Positions 44,310 through 53,491 are shown, numbered from the stretch's first letter. The stretch is DNA of 64,000 nucleotides from Clostridia bacterium (GCA_017523925.1 JAFWVQ010000048.1:1-64000); one strand, 5' to 3'. Program-made: numbers and translations. The notes: generated by a model from the letters alone, not told the origin.

Positions 44310-44555
44310 ATGAAGAATATGACGAAGTATATTTCAGGCTGGATATGTACTATCATCGGCATTGCATTGGGTGTTTATTCGTTGGTTACTATAAGCAATG
44401 ATAAACAGCCCGACGGATGGTTCAGCGGTCATTATACTTATCAAGCCCCTCTTACCGGACACGAAACGCTGATGATCCTCCTTGTCGTTGTGGCGGTTAT
44501 CTTCTTGATCGTCGGCATAATGATGCTCGTTAATTCGAGTAAGAGCGATGAATAA
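44310..44555 (+). CDS. Small membrane protein, single copy of the same unit
   Basis: 81 residues from MKNMTKYISGWICTIIGIAL, with GGGGAGGGGG nine bases before the ATG. It is homologous to each half of the protein at 43749: the GW-C-IIGIALGVYS-VTISND start, the loop with YQAPLTGHETLM, and the second helix ILLVVVAVIFLIVGIMMLVN. Two membrane helices. It has its own operator and -10 box (44241-44263) and a strong terminator (44582-44621). Function unknown. Confidence 0.75.
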   Translation: MKNMTKYISGWICTIIGIALGVYSLVTISNDKQPDGWFSGHYTYQAPLTGHETLMILLVVVAVIFLIVGIMMLVNSSKSDE

Positions 44556-44581
44556 CATATCCGCTGTTTTAGCTGTAAACC

Positions 44582-44621
44582 GAAATTTCCGCAACAGCAA
44601 TATTGCTGTTGCGGAAATTTT
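44582..44621. terminator. Strong bidirectional terminator
   Basis: An almost perfect inverted repeat, AAATTTCCGCAACAGCAATA paired with TATTGCTGTTGCGGAAATTT, then TTTATAT. It follows the membrane-protein locus. Confidence 0.9.
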
Positions 44622-44643
44622 TATATAAAACCAATAATCTTCC

Positions 44644-44709
44644 GAAACGCCCTCGGCGTTTCATCCTAAACTATTCAATATTCACTATTCAATATTCGGC
44701 ATTCACTCT
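44644..44709 (-). repeat. Dispersed hairpin plus stop-rich repeat
   Basis: GAAACGCCCTCGGCGTTTC (44644-44662), ATCCTAAA, then CTATTCAATATTCACTATTC and further units to the stop codon of the PHP gene at 44710. Confidence 0.85.
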
Positions 44710-45525
44710 TCACTTCACCATTCCCAAAAGCATCCGCTCGGTCGCCCTCAGCTCCTCGCACTCCTGCCAGCCCTTGCCGATATGGGTTTTCGGGCGGCGC
44801 GCGCCGTGGGAATCGCTTCCACAGGTAACGAAAAGCCCGTTTTGCCTCGCAAGGGTCGCAAAAAGCCGCTTTTCGCCCTCGGTGGCGGTGCCGTAGAACG
44901 CCTCCACGCCGCGAATGCCGAGCTTTTTCATATCCGCGATCAGCCTTGCGGGGTCCAGGCGCATCTTCATCGGGTGCGCGATAACGGCGATGCCTCCCGC
45001 GGCCTCGATCGTGCCGATGACCTCCTCGGGGCTCGGGTGCTGCTGATGGATATATGCGATCTTCCCTCGCCCGAGAATGCGCTCGAAAGCATCGCCCGTG
45101 CTTCCCGCAAAGCGCAGCTTCACAAGCGCTTCGGCGTAGTTTGCGCGAGTGGTCGCGCCTCGGCTAGATTCGAGCACGGAGGAAACGTCCATCCCAAGCT
45201 CGGCAAGGCGCGCGGTCAGCCTTTCGTTTCTTTCGTCGCGCAGCTTTATCTTTCTTTCCATCAGCGCCTTGAGATCGGGGTTTTCGCGGTCGATGCCAAG
45301 CGCCAGAATATGCAGCGTATCCTCGTAATCCGCCTCGATCTCGCAGCCGGCGATGAACGGAAGCTCGAGCTCACGCGCACGCTTTTCGGCTTCATCAAGC
45401 CCGATAACGGTGTCGTGATCGGTCAGCGCGAAAAGGTCGAGCCCCGCCGCCTTCGCGTTTTCCGCAACCACGGCGGGCGCGTCCGCCCCGTCCGAACAGT
45501 ATGAATGAGTGTGGATATCGAACAA
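44710..45525 (-). CDS. PHP-domain phosphoesterase
   Basis: 271 residues if started at the TTG at 45525 (LFDIHTHSYCSDG), which has AAGGAGGG at the right distance; a longer frame to 45579 is the alternative. The PHP metal ligands are in DIHTHSYCSDG, ALTDHDTVIG, the Glu of AGCEIEAD, VIAHPMKM and TCGSDSHGARRPKTHIGKGW. The layout matches the YciV/TrpH group (nucleoside 3',5'-bisphosphate phosphatase or 5'-3' exoribonuclease), but which reaction it performs is not known. Cytoplasmic. The stop is directly followed by a dispersed repeat. Confidence 0.88.
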   Translation of the reverse strand: MFDIHTHSYCSDGADAPAVVAENAKAAGLDLFALTDHDTVIGLDEAEKRARELELPFIAGCEIEADYEDTLHILALGIDRENPDLKALMERKIKLRDERNERLTARLAELGMDVSSVLESSRGATTRANYAEALVKLRFAGSTGDAFERILGRGKIAYIHQQHPSPEEVIGTIEAAGGIAVIAHPMKMRLDPARLIADMKKLGIRGVEAFYGTATEGEKRLFATLARQNGLFVTCGSDSHGARRPKTHIGKGWQECEELRATERMLLGMVK

Positions 45526-45616
45526 CCTGCTTCCCTCCTTCGGCGCATTTCGGCGATATGCTTTTCGTTTCCATCCCATTATACACCCGTCGGGGGATAT
45601 AATAAAGCCTTTTCGA

Positions 45617-45645
45617 TTGACTCGGCGCTCCGGGCGCGCTATAAT
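45617..45645 (+). promoter_or_regulatory. Promoter of the DUF4253-like gene
   Basis: TTGACT (45617-45622), 17 bases, TATAAT (45640-45645), 35 bases before the ATG. Confidence 0.7.
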
Positions 45646-45680
45646 ACAGGCGATAAACCTGTCGCGGAGCTTAAAAAAGC

Positions 45681-46340
45681 ATGAATCTATTCGATGATAT
45701 AGTCAACAAACGCGCCGAGAGGCAGCGGCTCGAGCGCTTCACCGCCGAGCTGGACGCGCTCGGCTTCCCCTATGAGCTGCTCGACGGCGGCATGAGCGAG
45801 GACGCGGTCACGGCGCGGTTTCTTGCCGAGCTTGAAGCCGCGCGGAGCGAGGGCTTTTGCCCCCTGCTTGTGCCGTATGAGCCGGAATTCTTCGAGCAAC
45901 TGCAGCTTGCCTCCTCCATGCGCGGCGGCTCCGCAAGCGGCACGGACGGCGCAAACGGTGCGGACAGTGCAAACGGTGCGGACAGTGCAAACGGTGCGGA
46001 CTGTGCAGCCGGTGCGGCGGATGCGCTTTGCGTAGTTCCCTCTGCGGACTCCCCGGCCATGAAGCTCGTTTTCACCGAATTTTCACGGAGCTTTCGTATG
46101 ACGGCGCTCGTTCGCCTGCCCGCCTGCGCGCCATGGGAAGCGCCGCTGCGCCTGCCCTTCTGCGGAGCAAGCGGCTCCCCCTCGCCGAATGAGCTTGCCG
46201 AGTTTTTCCGCAGCCTGTATGAAAAAAGCGGGCTTGTTCCCGCCGCGCTCACCTGCGCCGAGATCGAATTCATCCTGCCGCCCGCCGAGGGAAGAAACGA
46301 AAGCCCCGCCCTGTTCCTCTGCCGCCTGCCCGCGAAATGA
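45681..46340 (+). CDS. DUF4253-like protein
   Basis: 219 residues. The segment EGFCPLLVPYEPEFF near residue 60 and the C-terminal LAEFFRSLYEKSGLVPAALT with AEIEFILPPAE recall DUF4253, a cytosolic family of unknown function. In between is a low-complexity insert, ANGADSANGADSANGAD, from tandem 18-bp DNA units (near 45953-46010). The W residues usual in DUF4253 are partly missing, so the match is moderate. Single-gene unit with its own promoter and terminator. Confidence 0.65.
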   Translation: MNLFDDIVNKRAERQRLERFTAELDALGFPYELLDGGMSEDAVTARFLAELEAARSEGFCPLLVPYEPEFFEQLQLASSMRGGSASGTDGANGADSANGADSANGADCAAGAADALCVVPSADSPAMKLVFTEFSRSFRMTALVRLPACAPWEAPLRLPFCGASGSPSPNELAEFFRSLYEKSGLVPAALTCAEIEFILPPAEGRNESPALFLCRLPAK

Positions 46341-46459
46341 GCCTGCGTGCGGCCGCCCTTTTTGCCCCGATCGAGCCGAGCGGGCTGCGCCTTGCGCGGT
46401 CGGCTCCTTCCCTCATTCTCAGCCCCGATCATTGATACTTAACCGAATAATGCTAAGTG

Positions 46460-46500
46460 AACGGAGCCTCCCTCGTTTTGTTGAGGAAGGCTCCGTTTTA
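46460..46500. terminator. Bidirectional terminator
   Basis: AACGGAGCCTcCCTC and GAGGaAGGCTCCGTT form a long stem with TTTTA on the right; on the minus strand the stem is followed by CACTTAGC. It serves mainly the plus-strand DUF4253-like gene and possibly gcvPB. Confidence 0.8.
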
Positions 46501-46537
46501 TGCAGTTTGATATTTTTCCTTGCCCTTACCCTTGCCC

Positions 46538-47986
46538 TTATTCGGGCTTGACGTAGCGAACGATCGGCTTTCTTGCCGCCGTGGTCTCGTCGGGACGGCC
46601 GATGGGGGTGTTCTTCGGGCAGGCATGGACGCTCTCGGGATCGGTCAGCGCCTCATTCGCGATATCCTTCATCGCCTCGATGAACTCGTCGAGCGTTTCA
46701 CGGCTCTCACTCTCGGTGGGCTCTATCATCATCGCTTCATGCACGATCAGCGGGAAGTAGATGGTCGGGGGATGGTAGCCGCGGTCGATCAGCGCCTTTG
46801 CGATATCGGTGGTGTGAACGCCCTTGTCCATCATCTCCTCGGTGGGGGTGACGATGCACTCATGCATGCAGATGCGGTCGTGCGGAATGGCGAAAACGCC
46901 GCGCAGCGCGTTCTTGATGTAGTTTGCATTCAGAACCGCGTTCATGCTCGCCTCTTTCAGACCCGCGCCGCCGAGGGAGCGGATATAGGCGAATGCGCGA
47001 ACGATAACGCCGAAGTTGCCGTAGAAATTCTTGACCTTGCCGATGGAATCGGGACGATCGTAATCCAGCTCGATCATGCCCTCGCGCTCAACGAGCACGG
47101 GCATGGGCATGAAGGGCTCGAGGTGCTTCTTGAAGCCGACCGGACCGCTGCCGGGGCCGCCGCCGCCGTGGGGGGTGGAGAAGGTCTTATGCAGGTTGAT
47201 ATGCATAACGTCGAAGCCCATGTCGCCCGGGCGAACGATGCCCATGATCGCGTTGAGGTTCGCGCCGTCGTAGTACAGAAGGCCGCCCGCCTCGTGAACG
47301 ATCTTGGCGATCTCCTTGATATTGCGCTCGAAAAGGCCGAGCGTGGAGGGGTTGGTGAGCATAAGGCCCGCGGTGTCGGGGCCGACCGCCTCGCGAAGCG
47401 CGTCCAGATCCACGCCGCCGTCGGGAGCGGATTTGATCTCCTTCACCTTGAAGCCCGCCATAACTGCGCTTGCGGGGTTGGTGCCGTGCGCCGCATCGGG
47501 AACGATGATGGTCTTTCTTTCCATATCGCCGCGCTTCTCGTGGTAGGCACGGATCAGCATAAGGCCGGTCAGCTCGCCGTGCGCACCCGCTGCGGGCTGG
47601 AGGGTGAAAGCGTCCATGCCGCAGATCTCGGAGAGATAGCCCTCAAGATCGTACATCAGGCGCAGGGAGCCCTGAGCCATGTCCTCATCGAGAAGGGGGT
47701 GCATATTCTCGCTCATGCAGGCCACTTCCTCATTGATCTTGGGGTTGTACTTCATGGTGCAGGAGCCAAGGGGATAGAAGCCGTTGTCCACGCCGAAATT
47801 GCGGCGGGAGAGGTTGGTGTAGTGGCGAACGAGGTCGACCTCGCCCACTTCTGGCAGATCGAGCCTTGCTTCGGCCTTCATATTCGCGGGGATCGCGTCC
47901 ACAGCGGGCACGTCGAGCGCGGGCAGATCATAGCTGCGCCTTCCCTCGCGGGAGCGTTCAAAGATCAGCTTATAGGACTCTCTCAT
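46538..47986 (-). CDS. gcvPB: Glycine dehydrogenase (decarboxylating) subunit 2
   Basis: The C-terminal half of glycine decarboxylase (P protein) in organisms with a split enzyme. 482 residues from [20 protein letters not shown]. The pyridoxal-phosphate lysine is in [18 protein letters not shown]. Other landmarks are [32 protein letters not shown] and [12 protein letters not shown]. The ATG overlaps the gcvPA stop (TAATG), so translation is coupled and the two form the alpha2beta2 enzyme. It is the last gene of the gcv operon. Confidence 0.96.
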   Translation of the reverse strand: MRESYKLIFERSREGRRSYDLPALDVPAVDAIPANMKAEARLDLPEVGEVDLVRHYTNLSRRNFGVDNGFYPLGSCTMKYNPKINEEVACMSENMHPLLDEDMAQGSLRLMYDLEGYLSEICGMDAFTLQPAAGAHGELTGLMLIRAYHEKRGDMERKTIIVPDAAHGTNPASAVMAGFKVKEIKSAPDGGVDLDALREAVGPDTAGLMLTNPSTLGLFERNIKEIAKIVHEAGGLLYYDGANLNAIMGIVRPGDMGFDVMHINLHKTFSTPHGGGGPGSGPVGFKKHLEPFMPMPVLVEREGMIELDYDRPDSIGKVKNFYGNFGVIVRAFAYIRSLGGAGLKEASMNAVLNANYIKNALRGVFAIPHDRICMHECIVTPTEEMMDKGVHTTDIAKALIDRGYHPPTIYFPLIVHEAMMIEPTESESRETLDEFIEAMKDIANEALTDPESVHACPKNTPIGRPDETTAARKPIVRYVKPE

Positions 47987-49320
47987 TATTCTTCCGCTCC
48001 TTCCACAATATTTTTCAGCATGTCGATGAGGAAATCGATATCCTCCTTGCTGTTCAGCTCGGTTGCGCACCAGAGCATGCCGCCATCCTCGAGGATGAGA
48101 CCGCCAACGATGCCCATATCCTTGAGCGCCTCGTTGATCTGCTCGGCGGGAGTCTCGGTGTCGATAACGAATTCATTGAAGAACGGGGTGTCGTAGCGAA
48201 GCTTGATTCCCTTTATCTTGCAGAGCTCGCCTGCAAGGTAATGCGCCTTGGCGATATTCTGCTCGGCCACCTCGCGCATACCCTCGGGACCCATCGTGCA
48301 GGCGTAGATGGTGCTCATAATGGCGCAGAGCATCTGGTTGGAGCAGATATTGCTCGAAGCCTTATCGCGGCGGATATGCTGCTCGCGCGCCTGGAGGGTC
48401 AGAACGAACGCCCTGCCGCCCTCGGCATCGGTGGTCTCGCCCGCGATACGGCCGGGGAGGTTCCTGATAAGCTTGCCGCTGGTCGCCATGAAGCCGACGT
48501 AGGGGCCGCCGAAGTTGAGGGGCAGACCCATGGGCTGCGCGTCGCCGATGGCGATATCCGCGCCGTAGTCGCCGGGGCGCTTGACTGCGCCGAGGCTGAT
48601 GGGGTTTACGTAGCTTACGAGCAGTGCCTTTTGTTCATGCACGGTCTCGGCGATCGCGTCCATATTCTCGATGCAGCCGAAGTAGTTGGGCTGAGCGGCG
48701 ATGAAGCCCGCACTCTCGGGAAGATTCGCCTTGAGCGCGTCCATATCGGTGATGCCGTCCTTATTAAGCGGAACCTCCACGAGCTCGATGCCGTAGCAAT
48801 GCGCGTAGGTCTTGATTGTGCAGATAACGTCCGGATTAAGGCCTGCGGAGTAGAGCACCTTATTCTTGCGCTTTGAGTCGCGCATCATCAGGATCGCTTC
48901 GCTTGCGGCGGTCGCGCCGTCGTAAACCGAAGCGTTGGATGCTTCCATGCCGGTGAGGTTGCAGATAACGGTCTGCCACTCGAAGATGCTCTGGAGCATG
49001 CCCTGGCTCATCTCGGCCTGATAGGGGGTGTACGCAGTGTAGAACTCGCTCCTTGCGGCAAGCTGCGGCACCACGGAGGGGATGTAGTGGCGATAAGCGC
49101 CCGCGCCCCTAAAGAGCAGGCCGCCCTCATCATTCTGCAAAATGTAGCCGATCATCAGATCGCGAAGCTCTATCTCGCTCATCGGAGCGGGCAGGTCGAG
49201 CTCACGATCCAGGCGCAGATCCGCCGGAATATCGGAAAAGAGCTCGTCCATGCTGTTCAGACCGATGGCCTTCAGCATTTCACGGCGCTCTTCCATAGTG
49301 TTGGGAACATAGCTTTTCAT
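47986..49320 (-). CDS. gcvPA: Glycine dehydrogenase (decarboxylating) subunit 1
   Basis: The N-terminal subunit of the split P protein. 444 residues from [20 protein letters not shown], with AAGGAAA before the ATG. Landmarks are [35 protein letters not shown] and [17 protein letters not shown]. With gcvPB it binds and decarboxylates glycine and passes the aminomethyl group to lipoyl-GcvH. It is separated from gcvH by 436 bases containing a terminator-like hairpin and a dispersed repeat. Confidence 0.96.
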   Translation of the reverse strand: MKSYVPNTMEERREMLKAIGLNSMDELFSDIPADLRLDRELDLPAPMSEIELRDLMIGYILQNDEGGLLFRGAGAYRHYIPSVVPQLAARSEFYTAYTPYQAEMSQGMLQSIFEWQTVICNLTGMEASNASVYDGATAASEAILMMRDSKRKNKVLYSAGLNPDVICTIKTYAHCYGIELVEVPLNKDGITDMDALKANLPESAGFIAAQPNYFGCIENMDAIAETVHEQKALLVSYVNPISLGAVKRPGDYGADIAIGDAQPMGLPLNFGGPYVGFMATSGKLIRNLPGRIAGETTDAEGGRAFVLTLQAREQHIRRDKASSNICSNQMLCAIMSTIYACTMGPEGMREVAEQNIAKAHYLAGELCKIKGIKLRYDTPFFNEFVIDTETPAEQINEALKDMGIVGGLILEDGGMLWCATELNSKEDIDFLIDMLKNIVEGAEE

Positions 49321-49362
49321 ATTATAAATTTCCTTTATAAGAATTTGCTTTTCGTTATTATC

Positions 49363-49393
49363 ATACTGAAAATGCAAGCTGCTTTTTCAGTAT
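49363..49393. other. Perfect ten-pair inverted repeat before gcvPA
   Basis: ATACTGAAAA (49363-49372) and TTTTCAGTAT (49384-49393) around an 11-base loop, about 45 bases upstream of the gcvPA ATG. It has no clear T tract and could be an operator or an RNA stem. Between it and the repeat at 49645 is GC-rich sequence in which I see no gene. Confidence 0.55.
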
Positions 49394-49644
49394 CAAACTA
49401 CTTTTCTCGGCTCGGTCGGCTCAAGCTTTCCACCGCCGAGATCGTTCTCGCGGGAGCGGCAACACATACTTTCGTATCGAGGTTCCGCGCCTATCGCGGC
49501 GCGGCGCGCTCTGCGCGGCTCCCGTTGGTCGCGGGGTCGGCCGCTCCGGCTTTTGCTTTTCCGGATCGGTTCTCCCCGGCTCGCCCGCGTGAGCTTTCCG
49601 CCGCCGTTTGGCGAAATCGAAGCGTGAACGGCTATAAATCTCAA

Positions 49645-49710
49645 GAAACTCCGCAGGAGTTTCCACCTCAACTATTCACTATTCACTATTCACTCTTCAT
49701 TATTCACTAT
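49645..49710 (-). repeat. Dispersed hairpin plus three-frame-stop repeat
   Basis: GAAACTCCGCAGGAGTTTC (49645-49663), CACCTCAA, then CTATTCACTATTCACTATTC and further units to 49710. It lies beyond the gcvH terminator in the minus direction. Confidence 0.87.
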
Positions 49711-49719
49711 ATAAAAGCG

Positions 49720-49744
49720 GCAGCCGGCGCGCTGCGCCGGCTGC
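49720..49744 (-). terminator. Terminator after gcvH
   Basis: GCAGCCGGCGCAGCGCGCCG... forms a GC-rich perfect stem (GCAGCCGGCG / CGCCGGCTGC), followed on the minus strand by CGCTTTTATA. It may attenuate transcription into gcvPA-gcvPB. Confidence 0.7.
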
Positions 49745-49756
49745 GCAAGGATTTGA

Positions 49757-50134
49757 TTACTCTTCCTCGGCGAGAAGCTGCTCGTATTCCTCTGCGGTGA
49801 GGAGCGCTTCCTCGTTCACCTCGGTGACCTCGATCTTGGCGATGAACTGGCCGTAGGCATCCTCATTGAGGAGCTCGGGCTGCTCGTCCAGAGCCTCGTT
49901 TACCTCGATGACCTTGCCCGCAACGGGGGAGTCAACGGGGGAAGCCGCCTTGACGGACTCAACGGTGGTGTAGCTGTCGCCGATGGCGATCTCGGAATCG
50001 ACGTCGGGAAGCTCAACGTAAACGATGTCGCCCAGCGCTTCCTGCGCATGGTCGGTGATGCCGAGAATGGCTACGCCGTCCTCGATCTTTACCCAGTCGT
50101 GCTCACGGGTGTATTTGCGGTCGTTCGGGATCAT
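49757..50134 (-). CDS. gcvH: Glycine cleavage system H protein
   Basis: Lipoyl carrier that shuttles the aminomethyl group between P, T and L proteins. 125 residues from MIPNDRKYTREHDWVKIEDG, with GGAGG upstream. The lipoylated lysine is in SYTTVESVKAASPVDSPVAG. The C-terminal helices (LLTAEEYEQLLAEEE) are typical. It follows gcvT by 45 bases. Confidence 0.96.
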   Translation of the reverse strand: MIPNDRKYTREHDWVKIEDGVAILGITDHAQEALGDIVYVELPDVDSEIAIGDSYTTVESVKAASPVDSPVAGKVIEVNEALDEQPELLNEDAYGQFIAKIEVTEVNEEALLTAEEYEQLLAEEE

Positions 50135-50179
50135 ATTAGTTTCCTCCATTTATGATTTTCTTTTATGATTGGGGTTTGA

Positions 50180-51265
50180 TTATCTCTTGTAGAAGGGCAT
50201 GGGCGCGAATTCGCACTCGATCTCCCTGCCGCGAACGGAAACCGCCCATTTGCCGGCCTCGTCGCTGTCCGCCTTTACAAGGCACATAACGTAGTTGCCG
50301 CCGACTGCGGGAGCGGGGCCGCCCGAGGTGACCACGCCGACGACCTCGCCGTTGCAGAGGACCTCAGCTTCGGGGCGGGCAACGCCCTTGCCGACGAGCT
50401 TGAGACCGATGCGCTTGCGGGTCTGGGGCGCACGGAGCGCCTCGATGCCAATGAAGTAGTCCTTCTTGAGCTTGATGGCGAAGCCGAGACCGCACTCCAT
50501 GGGGTTGATATCCGCGCTCATCTCATGGCCGTAGAGGGGCATGGATGCTTCAAAGCGCAGAGTGTCGCGCGCGCCGAGGCCGCAGGGCAGCATATCAACG
50601 CACTTGCCGGCTTCCATCAGCGCCTTGTGCAGGCGAACGGTGTCCTCCGCCGCGCAGTACAGCTCAACGCCGTCCTCGCCGGTGTAGCCCGTTCTCGAAA
50701 CGAGGCAGGGAACGCCCGCAACGATCATCTTATCGTTGAAGGTGTAGTACTTCTCGGGGATCTCGCCCTCAAAGCCCGCCGCATCAAGCACCTTCTGATG
50801 CTCGGGGCCCTGGAGCGCAAGCTGGCCCCATTTTGCGGAGTTGTTTTCAACGCGAACGTCGCCGAAAACATGCTCCTTCATCCACTCGAAATCCTTATCG
50901 GTGTTGCCCGCGTTGACGATGAACATATAGTGATCGTCCGCGAACTTATAGATGAGAACGTCGTCCACAGCGCCGCCGTTTTCATAGCACATAACGGCGT
51001 AGCGGCAGCGGCCGGGAGTCATGGTGGTAACGTCGTTCGTCACCATCTTCTGAACGTAGGCGAATGCATCGTTTCCGTAGATATCGACCTCGCCCATGTG
51101 GGAAACGTCGAACAGACCGCAGCGCTCGCGCACGGCCTTGCACTCATCGAGAATGGAAGAGTACTGCACCGGCAGCGCCCAGCCGCCGAAATCAACGATC
51201 TTGCCGCCGAGCTCCATATGGCGCTCATAAAGCGGTGTTTTCTTGAGGGAATCGAAGTTTTCCAT
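50180..51265 (-). CDS. gcvT: Aminomethyltransferase (glycine cleavage T protein)
   Basis: Transfers the methylene group from aminomethyl-lipoyl-GcvH to tetrahydrofolate and frees ammonia. 361 residues from MENFDSLKKTPLYERHMELG, with GAGGAGG upstream. The folate-site residues are in GLFDVSHMGEVDIYG, and the C-terminal part in GARDTLRFEASMPLYGHEM. It is the first gene of the gcv operon, 133 bases behind the promoter. An upstream in-frame extension of 23 codons is rejected. Confidence 0.96.
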   Translation of the reverse strand: MENFDSLKKTPLYERHMELGGKIVDFGGWALPVQYSSILDECKAVRERCGLFDVSHMGEVDIYGNDAFAYVQKMVTNDVTTMTPGRCRYAVMCYENGGAVDDVLIYKFADDHYMFIVNAGNTDKDFEWMKEHVFGDVRVENNSAKWGQLALQGPEHQKVLDAAGFEGEIPEKYYTFNDKMIVAGVPCLVSRTGYTGEDGVELYCAAEDTVRLHKALMEAGKCVDMLPCGLGARDTLRFEASMPLYGHEMSADINPMECGLGFAIKLKKDYFIGIEALRAPQTRKRIGLKLVGKGVARPEAEVLCNGEVVGVVTSGGPAPAVGGNYVMCLVKADSDEAGKWAVSVRGREIECEFAPMPFYKR

Positions 51266-51397
51266 TAAAAGCCTCCTCAAAATATTAGCTTTGGTTCGGG
51301 GTCGCGCACACCCTCCCGAAAGAGTTTTTTTCACGCAGGATCGGGCAAAAGCCCCGCCCTTTTCCGCGCGCCGTGACCCGCAGACCCATACGCACTC

Positions 51398-51427
51398 ATT
51401 ATATAACCAAAAGGCAAGAAATGTAAA
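51398..51427 (-). promoter_or_regulatory. Promoter of the gcv operon
   Basis: Minus strand TTTACA (51427-51422), 18 bases, TATAAT (51403-51398). The leader of about 125 bases contains GC-rich stems, but I could not recognise a glycine riboswitch in it. The rest of the 51266-51612 gap holds only the terminator at 51545-51579. Confidence 0.65.
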
Positions 51428-51544
51428 GCGAAAAACGAATATATTTGCGTTGATTTCGCCCGTTTGCCCCCGAATATATCCGACCGCCGCCCGCAGGCTT
51501 TTTCGCGCCGCAAATTTGCCGCATAACGCCGCGGTTTTGACACA

Positions 51545-51579
51545 AGAAAAGGGCGCGAACGCATAAAAACGCTCGCGCC
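51545..51579 (-). terminator. Terminator of the lipoprotein gene at 51613
   Basis: Minus strand GGCGCGAGCG..GCGTTCGCGCC (one mismatch) followed by CTTTTCTTG. Confidence 0.7.
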
Positions 51580-51612
51580 GCTGTACGGCATATAAACAGA
51601 AATGATCTTCCT

Positions 51613-52473
51613 TTATGGCAGAAGCTGTTCATTAATACCGGCAGCTTCGTTTACGTAAAATATAGTGCATGGCCCATCGCATACGGATATGTATTCGGCT
51701 GCGTCATCGTCCAGGTAAAAAAGGAAGCGAGAGCTCAGTGAGCTGCCAGATTTATCATCAAAATCAGGTGCGCCGCAAATTTTCGCAAAGCGATTCGCAA
51801 CATATATGATGGCATCATCGTCGGTCTTGTTTAAGGCGATGGCATCGGCGCAGATCTCGCGCGCCTGCTCAAGCGTTAGGCGGGGTGTATCTTCTGCAAG
51901 CTTGCCCGTTATTATCCCTATCTGCCTTATATAATCGCCGTAATCTCCCGTTGGCTTTTTGATATTCTCAAGCCTTTCTCGCTGTTCGGGCGTGGCATAA
52001 TAATAGGCTCGTTCATAGAGGGACATATCATCAACGGATTTGGTTGGTTCCGGCTCGGCGTGAAGTTCCCTGTATCCGGCATAATAAAGGTGCAAGATAT
52101 AATCATCTGCGGATGTGCCGCCGACTTCGTTAACCAAATCCGAAATCTCATCCTCGCTGTATTCAGCATAAAGCGCTGACCTCAAGCCGATGATTTGTTC
52201 CATATCTATATCCGTGAAGCCATTCGCTCTGATTTCCGCCCATATTTCGGCACCGAAGGGTTCGAGAGTGCGTTCGGGCGTGGGCTCCGGGGTAGGCTTT
52301 ATCGTTGGAGTGGGTGTGGGTTCTGCTGTTGGTTCCGGAGTAGGGGTTATTTTGGAAACATCCGACTGTGAAGCGGGTATTGTGGCAGGTGCAGTCTGCC
52401 GCTCCGTGCAGGCGATCGCCATAAAAATTAAGCAGAGTATAAGCGTAAGTATAAATGTGAGCTTGATTTTCAT
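51613..52473 (-). CDS. Putative lipoprotein with Pro/Thr linker
   Basis: 286 residues from MKIKLTFILTLILCLIFMAI; the lipobox is MAIAC. A linker of repeated TPEPT units follows (PTPEPTAEPTPTPTIKPTPE), then an acidic helical domain of about 200 residues (WAEIRANGFTDIDMEQIIGL, LTLEQAREICADAIALNKTD). Anchored outside the membrane. I do not recognise the domain. GGAGA lies seven bases before the ATG. Confidence 0.75.
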   Translation of the reverse strand: MKIKLTFILTLILCLIFMAIACTERQTAPATIPASQSDVSKITPTPEPTAEPTPTPTIKPTPEPTPERTLEPFGAEIWAEIRANGFTDIDMEQIIGLRSALYAEYSEDEISDLVNEVGGTSADDYILHLYYAGYRELHAEPEPTKSVDDMSLYERAYYYATPEQRERLENIKKPTGDYGDYIRQIGIITGKLAEDTPRLTLEQAREICADAIALNKTDDDAIIYVANRFAKICGAPDFDDKSGSSLSSRFLFYLDDDAAEYISVCDGPCTIFYVNEAAGINEQLLP

Positions 52474-52620
52474 AGGATAAGTCTCCAATCTTATTTATTG
52501 ACATACAGGGTGTAGGTTATTTCTTTATTATTTTTCTCGGATGCCCTTATATAATAGGTATTCAACGCGGAAGCAGATCGGCTGCCTTCGCGCCAAAGCT
52601 AATTAAGCCGATACAGCCCT

Positions 52621-53370
52621 TTAATCAAACATTGCCGCTATCTCCTCGGAAATGGCGATGATATCGCTCGGCAGCCTGAGGCCATGCTCCTTTGCATATT
52701 CGGCAAGGGATTTTCCGCTGTTCATCGGGCAAGCATAGATGCAGCCGCATAGGGAATTGCCCTCCACCGGATCGTGAAAGGAATTCATGATATACATCGT
52801 ATAGCTTTCGCCCACCTGCATCGGGCATTCAAGCTCATTAACGTAGTATTCATATTCAACGCCCTTTTGAGGAACAAGCTCGAAAACGCCGCTTTCAGCC
52901 TCCTTGCGCGAATCGCGATCCTTGATTTTTATGCCTGTCTTTTCCGAGAGAAAAGCAAACCAATCCTCGGCTAAAGTAAAATCGATGTGGCTATCCTGAA
53001 TAACGTGCTTTATATCGCCAACCTTCACTCCGAGCGCATTGTATTCTTCCTGCACGCCGGTTATCTTTATTTCATAAACGGCATATCTGTCTTCCCTTTC
53101 AGTTTCGCGGTTCCATTCAATGTAGTATTTTACGGACAGAACCTCCGCGGAAATAAGCGCAGGCGCATGCCCGAGTTTTTCGTCTAAAGCATACGGCTCG
53201 GTAAAGCTTGAATAGAACGAACGCTGCGCCCCTTCCCCCTGTACCTTGGGCAGAGCCATGATCTCTTGAGGGGAGAGCCTGTTTTCGATCGCAGGCTCGG
53301 TTTTCTTGCAGCCAGTAAGCGATAGCGCGGCGATAAGAGCGAAGATTAGGTATAAAATAGTTTTTTTCAT
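52621..53370 (-). CDS. Putative lipoprotein
   Basis: 249 residues; signal peptide with lipobox LSLTGC (Cys 21) followed by KKTEPAIENRLSPQ. The mature part has beta-rich stretches (APALISAEVLSVKYYIEWNR, YAVYEIKITGVQEE) and ends in a helical tail. Two cysteine-containing loops (CPMQVGESYTMY and LCGCIYACPMNSG) could form disulfides. Function unknown. It lies 147 bases upstream of the lipoprotein gene at 51613 on the same strand. Confidence 0.75.
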   Translation of the reverse strand: MKKTILYLIFALIAALSLTGCKKTEPAIENRLSPQEIMALPKVQGEGAQRSFYSSFTEPYALDEKLGHAPALISAEVLSVKYYIEWNRETEREDRYAVYEIKITGVQEEYNALGVKVGDIKHVIQDSHIDFTLAEDWFAFLSEKTGIKIKDRDSRKEAESGVFELVPQKGVEYEYYVNELECPMQVGESYTMYIMNSFHDPVEGNSLCGCIYACPMNSGKSLAEYAKEHGLRLPSDIIAISEEIAAMFD

Positions 53371-53491
53371 AATCCCGATTCCTTTTTCTTTATTCCTTCG
53401 GATTCTTTATGATGGTATCATAAACGCCCTTCCATGTCAATCAAAACGCTTGCGAAATTGCGCCGCTGCCGCATCGCGCCCCGGTTTTTAT

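Noticed and set aside
49393..49671. Small minus-strand genes in the gcvH-gcvPA gap
   Set aside because: The frames are Arg/Pro-rich products of GC-rich sequence, start within the repeat hairpin and lack a ribosome binding site or any family resemblance.
51266..51397. Glycine riboswitch in the gcvT leader
   Set aside because: The leader is long enough for one aptamer, but I could not find the conserved aptamer core by eye. An Rfam search (RF00504) would decide; a hit above threshold would reinstate it.
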